Shown here piece after piece: positions 1 to 9,252 of a stretch of DNA of 64,000 nt. Numbering within the stretch: the first letter of the stretch is position 1; each line of letters begins with the position of its first letter. The notes below the pieces were generated by a model. The model was given only the letters and a program-made list of their open reading frames with translations. It was not told where the DNA came from and did not search any database. The position numbers and the translations under genes are program-made. Location: assembly GCA_964354215.1 (NCBI GenBank), contig CAYGYT010000002.1, forward strand, positions 82,030-146,029. The letters are read 5' to 3'. The stretch comes from CAVRZR01 sp964354215 (GTDB lineage Bacteria > Actinomycetota > Coriobacteriia > Anaerosomatales > CAVRZR01).

Positions 1-209
1 GTGTGGTGAGTGAGGTCACGACGGCCGTGAGCCGTGCAGGCTGCAACATCGAAAGCATCGAGATCGACCACCAGTCCGAGGACAGCGCGGTTCTCGTACT
101 CGTGCTCACCGACGAGGGGGACATGACGTCGGTAGTCGCGGACCTCGAGGGACGCGGGTACCATCCCCGGCTCCAGCCGCTAGCAGCCCCGACACGGGAG
201 GGATCCTAG
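1..209 (+). CDS. C-terminal ACT domain, probable prephenate dehydrogenase (partial)
   Basis: Only the last 68 or so codons are inside the window; the 5' part lies to the left. The visible peptide has the beta-alpha-beta pattern of an ACT domain (AGCNIESIEI, then DSAVLVLVL, then a helix and GRGYHP). ACT domains bind amino acids and often give feedback control. The stop codon is directly followed by the GTG start of aroA, so the two are translationally linked. An ACT-domain TyrA upstream of aroA is a common order in aromatic amino-acid operons, which is why TyrA is the best guess; another ACT enzyme cannot be excluded. Confidence 0.6.
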   Translation, partial: VVSEVTTAVSRAGCNIESIEIDHQSEDSAVLVLVLTDEGDMTSVVADLEGRGYHPRLQPLAAPTREGS

Positions 210-1550
210 GTGCAATTCGTGGCCACCAGGGCCGCAGGCCCACTCCGCGGTGAGCTGCGCGTCCCCGGCGACAAGTCGCTCTCGCACCGCGCCGTGCTCT
301 TCTCGGCGCTTGCCGAGGGGACGTCGCGCCTCTCCGGCGTGCTCGACAGCGCCGACGTGCGCTCCACGGTCGACGCCGTTCGCGCGCTTGGTGCGATCGT
401 CGCCGAGCGAGACGCGGGTGTTTCGGCGCGTGCCCTCGACGTCGTCGGATGGGGCGAGCGCGGACCCCGAGCGCCTCAGCATGCAATCGACTGCGGCAAC
501 AGCGGAACCACCGCGCGCCTGCTCCTCGGCGTGCTCGCGGGATGGCCGATCACGACCGTGCTCGAGGGCGACGCGTCGCTTTCGCGACGCCCCATGGAGC
601 GTGTCACGACGCCCCTCGAGCAGATGGGTGCGAGCTTTCTGACGCGTGACGGGCGCCTGCCCGTCACCGTACGGGGCGGGCGCTTGAGGGGCATCGACTA
701 CGAGAGCCCCGTCGCGTCCGCGCAGGTCAAGAGCGCCATCCTGCTCGCCGGACTGCGCGCCGACGGGCGCACGACGGTGCGCGAACCGAGCGCGAGTCGT
801 GACCACACCGAGCGCTTGCTCCCGGCGTTCGGCGTGCACATCGGCCGCGACGAACGCACCCACGCCGCGTGGGTCGAAGGCCCACGCATCCTGCGCGCCC
901 ACGACTTCGTTGTGCCGGCGGACCCTTCCTCGGCTGCGTTCCTGGTCGTCGCAGCGCTCCTCGTACCGGGCAGCGAAGTCGCGCTTCCCGAAGTCGCCCT
1001 CAACCCGACGCGTTCTGGGTTCCTGCGCGTGCTCGAGCGCATGGGCGCGGACGTCAGCATCATGCCCGTCGCGCGCTCCGCTGCGGTAGGCGCGGAAGAA
1101 CCGGTCGGCACGGTCGTGGCGAGGAGCGGAGCCGCTCTCCACGCCACGACCATCTCGCCTGCGGAGGTGCCCTCCCTTGTCGACGAGGTCCCGATACTGG
1201 CTCTCGCGGCTACCCAGGCCGACGGCACAACCCGGTTCGACGGCATCGGCGAGCTCCGGCTCAAGGAATCGGACCGGCTCTCGGCTATTGCCGAAGGACT
1301 TGCGGCGCTCGGGGCGAGCGTCCGATGCGGTGAGGACTGGCTCGAGATCTCCGGTCGAACGCCGCTGCATGGTGCGAGCCTCGACAGCCTCGGCGACCAT
1401 CGACTCGCCATGACCTGGGCTGTGGGCGGTCTCATCGCCGAGGGAGCCATCACGATCGAGCGATTCGACGCAGTCGGTGTGTCGTACCCCGCGTTCGCTG
1501 ACGACCTAGCGCGCATGTCAGGAGTGAGGCCCGACTACCCGGCGTCGTAG
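210..1550 (+). CDS. aroA: 3-phosphoshikimate 1-carboxyvinyltransferase (EPSP synthase)
   Basis: Joins shikimate-3-phosphate and PEP to give EPSP in the cytoplasmic shikimate pathway. The 446-residue protein has the expected family length. Visible motifs are the substrate-binding GDKSLSHR (residues 20-27, with Lys22, Ser23 and Arg27), DCGNSGTTARLL (about 94-105), RLKESDR near residue 350 and LGDHRLAM near the C-terminus. The GTG start follows the upstream tyrA-like stop without a gap. The GNSGTT form of the PEP loop is the Gram-positive style, not the CP4 type with GNAATG. No frameshift is seen. Confidence 0.95.
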   Translation: MQFVATRAAGPLRGELRVPGDKSLSHRAVLFSALAEGTSRLSGVLDSADVRSTVDAVRALGAIVAERDAGVSARALDVVGWGERGPRAPQHAIDCGNSGTTARLLLGVLAGWPITTVLEGDASLSRRPMERVTTPLEQMGASFLTRDGRLPVTVRGGRLRGIDYESPVASAQVKSAILLAGLRADGRTTVREPSASRDHTERLLPAFGVHIGRDERTHAAWVEGPRILRAHDFVVPADPSSAAFLVVAALLVPGSEVALPEVALNPTRSGFLRVLERMGADVSIMPVARSAAVGAEEPVGTVVARSGAALHATTISPAEVPSLVDEVPILALAATQADGTTRFDGIGELRLKESDRLSAIAEGLAALGASVRCGEDWLEISGRTPLHGASLDSLGDHRLAMTWAVGGLIAEGAITIERFDAVGVSYPAFADDLARMSGVRPDYPAS

Positions 1551-1759
1551 CTCCGCCTCCACGGAGCGGCCCTCCCGCGTAGCTGTGCGCGTCACCGGCT
1601 CTGTCAGCCTGCCTGTCCGCCGGTCTCATCACACGGCTCGGCGGCCCATCCGTGGCACCCGCTTCGGGGGCGCCCAATGATAGAATGACTCCCCGCGCAC
1701 ACAGCGATTGCGCAGCCCAGGCTCGACTTCTCACGCCGCGGAACAGGAGCCTCGAGTCC

Positions 1760-2428
1760 ATGATCATCGCCATCGACGGTCCTGCTGCCTCAGGCAAGTC
1801 CACGGTCGCGAGGGCTCTGGCCTCCCGAATGGGATTCCGCTACCTGGATACGGGCGCTATGTATCGCGCCGTCGCGTGCCGCGCCCTCGAGACGGGGCTC
1901 GACATCTCCGACGAGACCGCCGTCTCGCGAATCGCACGGAGCGAGGACATCGCCTTCGCGCACGAAGAGAGCGGTGCGCTGCCCACTCGCGTGCTCATCG
2001 GAGGCAAGGACGTCACCGCCGCAATTCGTACGCCCGCTGTCGACCACGCCGTAAGCATCGTGGCCGGCATGCCGAGCGTGCGCGAGGCGCTGGTGGCGCA
2101 ACAGCGGCACCTCGGTGAGCAGGGCGACATCGTGGTCGAGGGCCGCGACATTGGGACCGTCGTCTTTCCGGACGCACGCGTCAAAGTGTTCCTCACCGCA
2201 TCAACCGACGAGCGTGCACGCAGGAGAGAGCTCGACATGACCCAGGGCGGTCATGACATGGCGCGCGACTCCGTGCGCGACGCGCTGCAACGTCGTGACG
2301 AGCTCGATTCGACGCGCGAGGTGTCGCCCCTCGCGGCCGCAGATGATGCGCTTGCACTCGACACGAGCGGACTGTCTATCGACGAGGTCGTGGACCGTAT
2401 CGCCGCGCTCGCTGAGGACGCCCGATGA
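1760..2428 (+). CDS. cmk: Cytidylate kinase
   Basis: Phosphorylates CMP and dCMP with ATP. The protein is 222 residues. It starts MIIAIDGPAASGKST, the P-loop of the family; RYLDTGAMYRA and VEGRDIGTVVFPDA further on are cytidylate-kinase signatures. The ATG at 1760 is chosen because AGGAG lies at 1745-1749 and because the P-loop must sit at the very N-terminus; a longer open frame upstream adds only non-homologous residues. About 200 bases separate it from aroA, with a TAGAAT at 1681-1686 that could be a -10 box but has no convincing -35. The stop overlaps the plsC start by 4 bp. Confidence 0.95.
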   Translation: MIIAIDGPAASGKSTVARALASRMGFRYLDTGAMYRAVACRALETGLDISDETAVSRIARSEDIAFAHEESGALPTRVLIGGKDVTAAIRTPAVDHAVSIVAGMPSVREALVAQQRHLGEQGDIVVEGRDIGTVVFPDARVKVFLTASTDERARRRELDMTQGGHDMARDSVRDALQRRDELDSTREVSPLAAADDALALDTSGLSIDEVVDRIAALAEDAR

Positions 2429-3069
2429 GCACCGAGGGCTTCGCGTTCGCCCGAGCGGTACGCAGTACGGTCGGGAAGATCGGTCTGGCCGCTTACCGAA
2501 CGAGGCTCCTGGGAACTGAGAACATCCCTCAAGGCGGCGCGATCATCGCGGGCAATCATGTTTCGTACCTCGACCCGGCGTTGCTGTGGTGCGGAACGCC
2601 AAGGCACGTCCACTTCATGGCAAAGGCTCCACTCTTCGAGAGCGGGCTGCTCGGCTGGGCACTGCCGCGCCTGTGGGCGTTCCCCGTGAGGCAGGGCGAA
2701 CCGGACCGCACGGCAATCGCCATCGCCACTGACCTCCTGAAGCAGGGCGACCTCGTCGGCATCTTCCCGGAAGGCACGCGAGTCCGACACGCGGGCGCAG
2801 ACGTCGAACTCGGCGAGGGTCACGGCGGCGTGGCGTTTATCGCGATGAGAGCCGAGGTCCCCGTCGTGCCGGTCGGCATCGCAGGCACCGACCGTGCCTG
2901 GCCACCAGGCGCGCGCCTGCCTCGCTTCCCTCGGGTCACCATCCACTACTATGAACCCGTGGACCCGAGCCAGTTCGCCGAGGGCGGGCGCAAGGAACGT
3001 GTGGAGGCTATGACGGCGGAGATCATGCGCCGGATCGTATCCGCGCGGGAGCGAGCGAAGGAAGCTTAG
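2425..3069 (+). CDS. plsC: 1-acyl-sn-glycerol-3-phosphate acyltransferase
   Basis: Adds the second acyl chain to lysophosphatidic acid at the inner membrane. The 214-residue protein carries the acyltransferase box GNHVSYLDP (the HX4D catalytic motif) and FPEGTR, the glycerol-phosphate binding motif, in the correct order and spacing. The ATG overlaps the cmk stop (ATGA). With plsY and gpsA 4 kb downstream and plsX at the far end of the window, all steps from DHAP to phosphatidic acid have a candidate gene here. The cmk-plsC-ispH order is shared with Clostridia and Coriobacteriia. Confidence 0.92.
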   Translation: MSTEGFAFARAVRSTVGKIGLAAYRTRLLGTENIPQGGAIIAGNHVSYLDPALLWCGTPRHVHFMAKAPLFESGLLGWALPRLWAFPVRQGEPDRTAIAIATDLLKQGDLVGIFPEGTRVRHAGADVELGEGHGGVAFIAMRAEVPVVPVGIAGTDRAWPPGARLPRFPRVTIHYYEPVDPSQFAEGGRKERVEAMTAEIMRRIVSARERAKEA

Positions 3070-3070
3070 G

Positions 3071-3904
3071 ATGCGCGTAGAGCTAGCACGCCACGCAGGT
3101 GTCTGCTATGGCGTAGAGCGTGCACTCAAACTCGCCGAGGAGGCCGCCAGCCGTGGCGTCGCCGTGCGGACCCTCGGACCGCTCATCCACAACCCACAGG
3201 CCGTCGCCGAACTACGTCAGCGTGGCGTCGAAGTCGCCGCTTGCCTCGATGACGTTCGTGATGGAATCCTCGTGATCCGCTCTCACGGCGTCGATCCGGC
3301 GATCATCGCGCAGGCGCGGGAGAAGGGGCTCGACGTTGTCGACGCCACGTGCCCGTTCGTCTCGGCGGCACACACGTGCGCTCGTGAGCTAGCTGAGCAG
3401 GGGTTGAGCATCGTGATCGTCGGCGAGGAGGATCACCCCGAGGTCGAAGGCATCATGGCCCACGCCGGTGGAACCGCGATCATCGTCGAAGACCTGTCCG
3501 ACCTGCCCGAGCACCTGCCATCGCGCAGGATCGGCGTGGTCGTCCAGACCACGCAGTCGCTTGCCCGTCTCGCGGATATCGTCACGGCGCTCCTCCCTCG
3601 TGTGAGCGAGTTGCGGGTGTGCAACACCATCTGCAGCGCCACGGCGAAACGCCAGCTGTCCGCCGAGGAGTTGGCGCGAACGGTCGACGTCATGGTCGTG
3701 GTAGGCGGTCACAACTCCGGCAACACGACCCGGCTCGCCGAGATCTGCTCGGCCGTCAATCCGCGTACGTACCACGTGGAGACCGCCGACGAACTCGATG
3801 CCGCCTGGTTCGACGGCGCCGAGTCGGTCGGTGTGACCGCTGGCGCGTCCACTCCGGACGCCCAGGTGGGTGGCGTCGTGGCCGCCGTCAAGGCGCTGGG
3901 GTAG
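3071..3904 (+). CDS. ispH: 4-hydroxy-3-methylbut-2-enyl diphosphate reductase
   Basis: Last step of the MEP pathway: reduces HMBPP to IPP and DMAPP with a [4Fe-4S] cluster. The 277-residue protein has the three conserved cluster cysteines: Cys12 in HAGVCYGV, Cys94 in VDATCPFV and Cys184 in VCNTICSAT. The substrate-binding GGHNSGNTTRL follows at about residue 215. It begins one base after the plsC stop and ends five bases before the next start, so it is part of the same transcript. No unusual feature was seen. Confidence 0.95.
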   Translation: MRVELARHAGVCYGVERALKLAEEAASRGVAVRTLGPLIHNPQAVAELRQRGVEVAACLDDVRDGILVIRSHGVDPAIIAQAREKGLDVVDATCPFVSAAHTCARELAEQGLSIVIVGEEDHPEVEGIMAHAGGTAIIVEDLSDLPEHLPSRRIGVVVQTTQSLARLADIVTALLPRVSELRVCNTICSATAKRQLSAEELARTVDVMVVVGGHNSGNTTRLAEICSAVNPRTYHVETADELDAAWFDGAESVGVTAGASTPDAQVGGVVAAVKALG

Positions 3905-3909
3905 CCGAC

Positions 3910-5355
3910 GTGTCGGGATCGACAGACTACCGAGATCTCTACCGGGCGCTTCTGCCGGACGCGCACGGCAACAAAGCATCCGGCGCGCCTCCGCAAGCGC
4001 CCGTTGCACGGATCGCAGCCGTCGAACCCGGCAGTCCCGCCGCGAAGGCGGGATTGCAGCCTTGCGACGCGATCGTCACCACCAACGACATCGTCTTGCG
4101 CGATCTCATCGACTGGCGCTGGTACGCCGACGAGTCCTCCGTCAACCTCCTCGTGCGCAACCCGCTCGGCCACGAGCGGATGGTCTCGCTTGAGAGAGAA
4201 CCGGGCGAAACGTGGGGAATCGAATTCGAGCACCTCGTGTTCGACGGCGTGAAGACGTGCAGGAACTCATGCGCATTCTGCTTTGTGACCCAGCTGCCCA
4301 AGGGCCTGCGCAGGCCGCTCTACGTGCGCGACGACGACTACCGCCTGTCATTCCTCGAGGGGAACTTCATCACGCTGACCAACCTGGGTGACGAGGACCT
4401 CGAGCGAATCGAGGAGCAGCACCTATCGCCCCTGTACGTGTCGCTCCATGCGGTCGACCCTCTCGTTCGCAAACAGCTCGTGTGCGCACGCGACGACCGA
4501 GCGCTTGAGCGCTTCGACCAGCTCGTCGAGATCGGCATCGATCTGCACGTGCAGATTGTCCTCGTTCCCGGCGAGAACGACGCATCGCGACTCGACCAGA
4601 CGCTCACGTGGCTCGCCATGCGTGACGGCGTTCGCTCCGTGGGCGTGGTCCCTGTCGGCTACACCAAACACCAGAGCCGCTTCACGCGCTCATACGAGAA
4701 CGGGCGCGACGCAGCAGCCGTCATCGACCAGCTCGAGGAGTGGCGACGTGCGTTCCGGCGGCGCGACGGGATCTCCTGGGTACACGCCGCCGACGAGCTC
4801 TACCTGAACGCACGCAAACCGGTTCCACCTGCGGGCAGCTACGACGGATTCCCCCAATACGAGAATGGCATCGGGCTCGTTCGTTCCTTCACCGACGAGC
4901 TCGCCGCTCTCGCTGACGACATGTCCGAGGCAGTCGCCGCGTGGCGCGCCGCCGCTACCGGTCATCGACTTGAGGAGAATCGCGTCACGCTCGTGACCGG
5001 AACCCTCTTCGCTCCCATCCTCCAGTCGTGGATCGCGGATGCGGGTTTCGGCGACGCACTGAGGGTGCTGCCCGTCGAGAACCAGTATTTCGGGGGGAAC
5101 GTGTCCGTGACGGGCTTGCTCACCGAATCCGACGTCAGCCGAGCCGTCCGCGGTGACCGCGGATCCGGCGTGTATGTCCTCCCTGACGTCCTCGCCAACG
5201 CCGACGGATTCACCCTCGACAACGTGCCAGCCGAGGACCTGGGACCGCTGACCGGCTCTGACGTGCGTCTGGTATCCTCAGACGCCGGCGGGCTCGTGAA
5301 TGGCGTGCGAAGCGCCGCCGAGCAACCGCCCACACCCCGATCCAAGAGCAGGTGA
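3910..5355 (+). CDS. PDZ-like domain plus radical SAM protein of the DUF512 family
   Basis: A 481-residue protein of unknown biochemical role. Residues about 20-65 form a PDZ-like segment (VEPGSPAAKAGL). A radical-SAM-like cysteine motif follows, CRNSCAFC, with Cys117, Cys121 and Cys124 (CX3CX2C), and then the DUF512 C-terminal half. The GTG at 3910 is chosen because the upstream part of this open frame lies inside ispH. This family sits next to der in many Clostridia and Coriobacteriia, as it does here (GTGA overlap with der), which suggests but does not prove a link to ribosome assembly or membrane lipid genes. Confidence 0.85.
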   Translation: MSGSTDYRDLYRALLPDAHGNKASGAPPQAPVARIAAVEPGSPAAKAGLQPCDAIVTTNDIVLRDLIDWRWYADESSVNLLVRNPLGHERMVSLEREPGETWGIEFEHLVFDGVKTCRNSCAFCFVTQLPKGLRRPLYVRDDDYRLSFLEGNFITLTNLGDEDLERIEEQHLSPLYVSLHAVDPLVRKQLVCARDDRALERFDQLVEIGIDLHVQIVLVPGENDASRLDQTLTWLAMRDGVRSVGVVPVGYTKHQSRFTRSYENGRDAAAVIDQLEEWRRAFRRRDGISWVHAADELYLNARKPVPPAGSYDGFPQYENGIGLVRSFTDELAALADDMSEAVAAWRAAATGHRLEENRVTLVTGTLFAPILQSWIADAGFGDALRVLPVENQYFGGNVSVTGLLTESDVSRAVRGDRGSGVYVLPDVLANADGFTLDNVPAEDLGPLTGSDVRLVSSDAGGLVNGVRSAAEQPPTPRSKSR

Positions 5356-6668
5356 GCGCTGTGGCGCTGCCCATTGTTGCCGTCGTCGGCAGGCCGAATG
5401 TTGGCAAGTCGACGTTTGTGAACCGCATCGCCCAGGCGTCCGAAGCCATCGTGCACGAAGCACGAGGTGTGACGCGCGATCGCTCGTATCACCGCGCGGA
5501 CTGGAATGGCAAGGACTTCCTTCTGATCGATACAGGCGGCATCGAAGCCGGTTCAATCGATGAGTTCCAGACCTCCATCAAGACGCAGGCACTCATCGCA
5601 GCCCAAGAAGCCGACGCGATCGTGTTCCTGGTCGACGGGAAGACCGGCCTGATCGCCGAGGACGAAGCTGTCGCCCGCATGCTGAAGCGCTCTGACCGCC
5701 CGGTGTTCCTCGCAGTGAACAAGATGGACACTCCCGGTCGGGAAGACGAGACGTATCAGTTCTGGAACCTCGGCCTCGGTCAGCCGTGGGCAGTTTCGGC
5801 CACTCACGGCCACGGCACCGGGGATCTGCTCGACGAGATCGTGGCCGTGTTGCCCGACGTGGAGCCGGAAGTGGACTCCGACGTCGTCGACGTCGCGATC
5901 ATCGGTCGCCCGAATGCCGGCAAGTCGTCGCTCCTCAACAAGCTCGCCGGAGTCGAGCGAGCGATTGTGAGCGAGGTTGCCGGCACGACGCGGGATGCGA
6001 TCGACACACTCGTCGAACGGGAAGGACACGCCTACCGCCTGGTGGATACGGCGGGAATTCGCCGCGCGGCAAAGATCGACGAGGACGTCGAGTACTACGG
6101 CTTCGTCCGGGCGATGCGAGCCATCGACCGCGCACACGTGGCGCTTCTCGTTGTTGACTCCCTCATCGGCCTCACGGACCAGGACCAGCGCGTCGCCGGA
6201 TTCGCCGAGGAGCGGGGCTGCGCGCTTGTCGTACTGCTGAACAAGTGGGACGCCATGCCATCTCTCGAAGCCAAAGAAGACCTTGCCGTGCGCATCCGCG
6301 ACCGTCTCGGTTTCGTCGGCTATGCGCCGGTGCTCCGCATCAGCGCGCTGACGGGTAAGGGCGTTGAACGCATCTTCGAGGCGGTCGACCGGGCGTACGA
6401 GAACTACACTCAGCAGATTCCGACGAGCAGATTGAACAAGCTCCTCACCGAACTTCGCGAGTTCGGACACACCGTCACGCAGAGGAACAAGACGCTCCGG
6501 CTTCGATACGCCACCCAGACGCGCACCGCGCCGCCGGGCTTCACTTTCTTCGCGAACCACCCGCAGCTCGTGGACGACAACTTCCGACGGTACCTCGAGA
6601 ACCGCATGCGCGAGGCGTTCGACTTCACGGGCACGCCCATCATCCTCAAGTTCCGCAGTAAGGACTGA
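5352..6668 (+). CDS. der: GTPase Der (EngA), 50S ribosome assembly
   Basis: Double-GTPase factor needed for large-subunit maturation. The 438-residue protein has two G domains, each with its own P-loop: GRPNVGKS at residues 13-20 and GRPNAGKS at 185-192, with DTGGI and DTAGI switch II motifs and NKMD and NKWD specificity motifs. The C-terminal 110 residues fit the KH-like domain (TPIILKFRSKD at the end). The GTG start overlaps the upstream stop (GTGA); a second in-frame GTG at 5361 is possible. Confidence 0.96.
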   Translation: MSAVALPIVAVVGRPNVGKSTFVNRIAQASEAIVHEARGVTRDRSYHRADWNGKDFLLIDTGGIEAGSIDEFQTSIKTQALIAAQEADAIVFLVDGKTGLIAEDEAVARMLKRSDRPVFLAVNKMDTPGREDETYQFWNLGLGQPWAVSATHGHGTGDLLDEIVAVLPDVEPEVDSDVVDVAIIGRPNAGKSSLLNKLAGVERAIVSEVAGTTRDAIDTLVEREGHAYRLVDTAGIRRAAKIDEDVEYYGFVRAMRAIDRAHVALLVVDSLIGLTDQDQRVAGFAEERGCALVVLLNKWDAMPSLEAKEDLAVRIRDRLGFVGYAPVLRISALTGKGVERIFEAVDRAYENYTQQIPTSRLNKLLTELREFGHTVTQRNKTLRLRYATQTRTAPPGFTFFANHPQLVDDNFRRYLENRMREAFDFTGTPIILKFRSKD

Positions 6669-6683
6669 CGGGGGTTTCCGAGG

Positions 6684-7400
6684 GTGTCACTCACCTCTGA
6701 GCAGGCGCTTGCGCTGTTCCTCGCGGCCGCATCCATCGCCGAGGCGTTCTTCGTCGGCGCCATTCCGTGGGCGTTCATCGTCGGTCGCCGCTTCTACGAT
6801 GTGGACTTGCGCACAGAGGGCTCGGGCAACCTGGGCGCCACGAACGTCTTCCGCGTCCTTGGCACCAACGCCGCCGTCGCCGTGGCGATCCTCGACGTGG
6901 CCAAGGGTGCCGCGGCGGTCGGTCTGGCCTGGTTGCTCGTGCCGAGCGATCCCTATCCCGTGCTGCACGAATGGGTGCTCGTCGGCGCGACCGTCGCCGC
7001 CATGCTCGGGCACTCGTACTCGCCCTACATCCGCTTCACCGGCGGGAAAGGCGTCGCGGTAGCCGCTGGCGCACTGCTCGTTCTCACGCCCAAAGCGTGG
7101 CCGTTCCTGCTCGTGACCTTCGTCGTGGTCATCGCGCTCACGCGCTACGTCTCTCTCGGCTCGATCGTCGTCGCCGCCGAGTATCCGTTCCTCGTCCTGT
7201 GGCTCTACGGCGACCAGCTCCCGACCGTCATCTTCGCGTTCGCCGCAGCCACCCTCGTCGTCTGGCGCCACCGGTCGAACATCGCACGCCTGGCGCGGGG
7301 CGAAGAGTCTAAGATAGACCTCAAGAACGCCGGACAGCGCGCTCGCGAAGCTGCAGCACGGGCGCGTGCGCGTACGAAGCGGGACGGGGGCGGGGCGTAG
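6684..7400 (+). CDS. plsY: Acyl-phosphate:glycerol-3-phosphate acyltransferase PlsY
   Basis: Membrane enzyme that transfers acyl from acyl-phosphate to G3P, partner of PlsX (61468-62484). The 238-residue protein has about five hydrophobic segments and the three PlsY loops: GSGNLGATNVFR (about residue 47), the GHSYSPYIRFTGGKGVA loop and a late R-H-R-S-N-I segment. The C-terminal 35 residues are an unusually long basic Arg/Ala-rich tail (KNAGQRAREAAARARARTKR) beyond the catalytic fold. The start is a GTG. The gene ends one base before gpsA. Confidence 0.93.
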   Translation: MSLTSEQALALFLAAASIAEAFFVGAIPWAFIVGRRFYDVDLRTEGSGNLGATNVFRVLGTNAAVAVAILDVAKGAAAVGLAWLLVPSDPYPVLHEWVLVGATVAAMLGHSYSPYIRFTGGKGVAVAAGALLVLTPKAWPFLLVTFVVVIALTRYVSLGSIVVAAEYPFLVLWLYGDQLPTVIFAFAAATLVVWRHRSNIARLARGEESKIDLKNAGQRAREAAARARARTKRDGGGA

Positions 7401-7401
7401 G

Positions 7402-8454
7402 GTGCGGATTGCGGTGATCGGAGCCGGCTCGTGGGGGACGTCGGTGTCGTGGCTTCTCGGCGGCAAGGGGCATGACGTCCAGCTGTGGGCGCGCGAGCCC
7501 GAGATTGCCGAGTGCGTGAACGCCGAGCACCGAAACCCGGTCTACATGACCGGCATCGTGCTCGCCGACTCTGTGGTCGCTACACATGACATCGAGCACG
7601 CGCTTCGCGATGCGGAAGCCGCCGTCGTGGTCACGCCGAGCGTCGGCGTCCGCTCCACCGCCGAGTCGATGAAGCCGCATCTCGCGGCGAACACGCCCGT
7701 CGTCATCCTTTCCAAGGGGGTCGAGAACGAGACCCTCATGCTCATGACCGAGGTGCTCGAAGATGTCCTCGGCAATCGCGGCCGTCTCGCTGGTCTCTCG
7801 GGACCGAACCACGCCGAGGAGGTGGGGAAGGGTATCCCATCGGCGACCGTCGTTGCGGCGTACGAAGACAGGGTAGGGCGTCTCTTCCAGGACGCCTTCA
7901 TGACGCGCTTCTTCCGCGTCTACACGAACCCGGACGTCGTGGGCGTCGAACTGTCCGCCGCGAGCAAGAACGTGATCGCCGTGGCCGCCGGTATGTCCGA
8001 CGGCCTCGGCTTCGGCGACAACACCAAAGCCACGCTCATGACACGCGGGCTCGCCGAGATGAGCCGCTTGGGCCGAGCGATGGGCGCGAATCCGCTGACC
8101 TACATGGGGCTTGCCGGAATGGGAGACCTCATCGCGACGTGCACGTCGCGGCACTCTCGCAACCGCGCGCTCGGGGAGCTCGTTGCCCAAGGCGGCACAA
8201 TCGAGCAGTTCCGCCGTGAGACGAACATGATCGCCGAGGGCGCGTTCGCCTGCATCTCGGTTGGAGCCCTCGGGGAACGCAAGGGCGTCGAGCTTCCCAT
8301 CACCCGGCATGTGCACGCGGTGCTCTACGAGGGCCTGTCGCCGGCCGATGCGGGAGACATGCTCATGGGCCGAGAGGCCCGAGACGAGCTGCACGGGCTC
8401 GGTCTTGTAGACGACGATCAGGGCGAGGAGGACGCGTGGGCGACACGGTGCTGA
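7402..8454 (+). CDS. gpsA: Glycerol-3-phosphate dehydrogenase [NAD(P)+]
   Basis: Reduces DHAP to G3P, the acceptor used by PlsY. The 350-residue protein starts with the Rossmann motif GAGSWGT (residues 7-13) and contains LSGPNHAEEV and SAASKNVIAVAAGMSDG, the segment with the catalytic lysine, followed by TRGLAEM. The GTG at 7402 is preferred because it places the dinucleotide-binding motif at the N-terminus and lies one base after the plsY stop. The 3' end overlaps the rpe start by up to 19 bases. Confidence 0.95.
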   Translation: MRIAVIGAGSWGTSVSWLLGGKGHDVQLWAREPEIAECVNAEHRNPVYMTGIVLADSVVATHDIEHALRDAEAAVVVTPSVGVRSTAESMKPHLAANTPVVILSKGVENETLMLMTEVLEDVLGNRGRLAGLSGPNHAEEVGKGIPSATVVAAYEDRVGRLFQDAFMTRFFRVYTNPDVVGVELSAASKNVIAVAAGMSDGLGFGDNTKATLMTRGLAEMSRLGRAMGANPLTYMGLAGMGDLIATCTSRHSRNRALGELVAQGGTIEQFRRETNMIAEGAFACISVGALGERKGVELPITRHVHAVLYEGLSPADAGDMLMGREARDELHGLGLVDDDQGEEDAWATRC

Positions 8455-9110
8455 TGGCTCCCTCGATCCTCTCGGCAGACTTCACCCGTCTTGCCGAGGC
8501 GGTCGAACTCATCGAGGCAGGGGGCGCGGACTTCATCCACGTCGACGTGATGGACGGCCATTTCGTGCCGAACCTCACCATCGGACCTCCCGTGATCGAG
8601 GCACTGAGGCGCGTCGCGAAGCGGCCGCTCGATGTCCACCTCATGATCGACGATGCCGACCGCACGATCGGCTGGTACCTCGACGCGGGTGCTGACATGG
8701 TGACCGTGCACCCGGAAGCGTCCTATCACCTTCACCGTGTCGTGCAGGCCATCCATGACGGCGGCGCGAAGGCGGGCGCGGCGCTGAATCCTGCCACACC
8801 CCTCGAGGCTGTCCGCAACGTGCTCGGCGACCTCGACTACGTGCTGCTCATGAGCGTCAACCCCGGTTTCGGCGGGCAGGCGTTCATACAGCACACCGTC
8901 GACAAAGTCCGAGCCCTCGTGGCGCTGTGCGCCGAGGAGGGAGTCGCGCCGATCATCGAGGTCGACGGTGGGATCAACACGCTCACTGGATCGCTCGTCG
9001 CAAAGGCGGGCGCGAGGATGCTTGTCGCCGGCAACGCCATATTCGGCGAACCCGACCCCGTCGCAGCCATGCGGGCTATTCGTGCCGCAGCCGAGGCCGC
9101 GATAGCCTGA
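8436..9110 (+). CDS. rpe: Ribulose-phosphate 3-epimerase
   Basis: Interconverts ribulose-5-P and xylulose-5-P. The 224-residue TIM barrel shows APSILSADF, HVDVMDGHFVPN, DVHLMI, MSVNPGFGGQAF and EVDGGIN, which supply the metal-binding His and Asp residues and the phosphate site. AGGAGG at 8426-8431 lies four bases before the GTG at 8436; alternatives are GTG 8448 and ATG 8454, the last overlapping the gpsA stop as TGATG. Translation is therefore coupled to gpsA. It appears to be the last gene of the housekeeping run. Confidence 0.93.
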   Translation: MGDTVLMAPSILSADFTRLAEAVELIEAGGADFIHVDVMDGHFVPNLTIGPPVIEALRRVAKRPLDVHLMIDDADRTIGWYLDAGADMVTVHPEASYHLHRVVQAIHDGGAKAGAALNPATPLEAVRNVLGDLDYVLLMSVNPGFGGQAFIQHTVDKVRALVALCAEEGVAPIIEVDGGINTLTGSLVAKAGARMLVAGNAIFGEPDPVAAMRAIRAAAEAAIA

Positions 9111-9252
9111 ACTCACGGGCAGCGGCTTCACCCGCGCCATCGCAGTCCGTGCCTGGTTGCGGGGGAATACACTAGATGCCCAGGTCTTCCGAAACACGTG
9201 AGCATCTCGGGAGAACGCCGGGTCGCGGAACGTGCGAGTGAGGTGGTTCGTG

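Noticed and set aside
180..1400. Long open frame of about 400 codons on the minus strand opposite aroA
   Set aside because: Composition is typical of the antisense of a GC-rich gene, with Arg/Gly/Ala/His-rich low-complexity sequence; aroA on the plus strand has all family motifs.
5553..6560. 335-codon open frame on the minus strand inside der
   Set aside because: Antisense shadow of a well-supported GTPase gene; no family motif.
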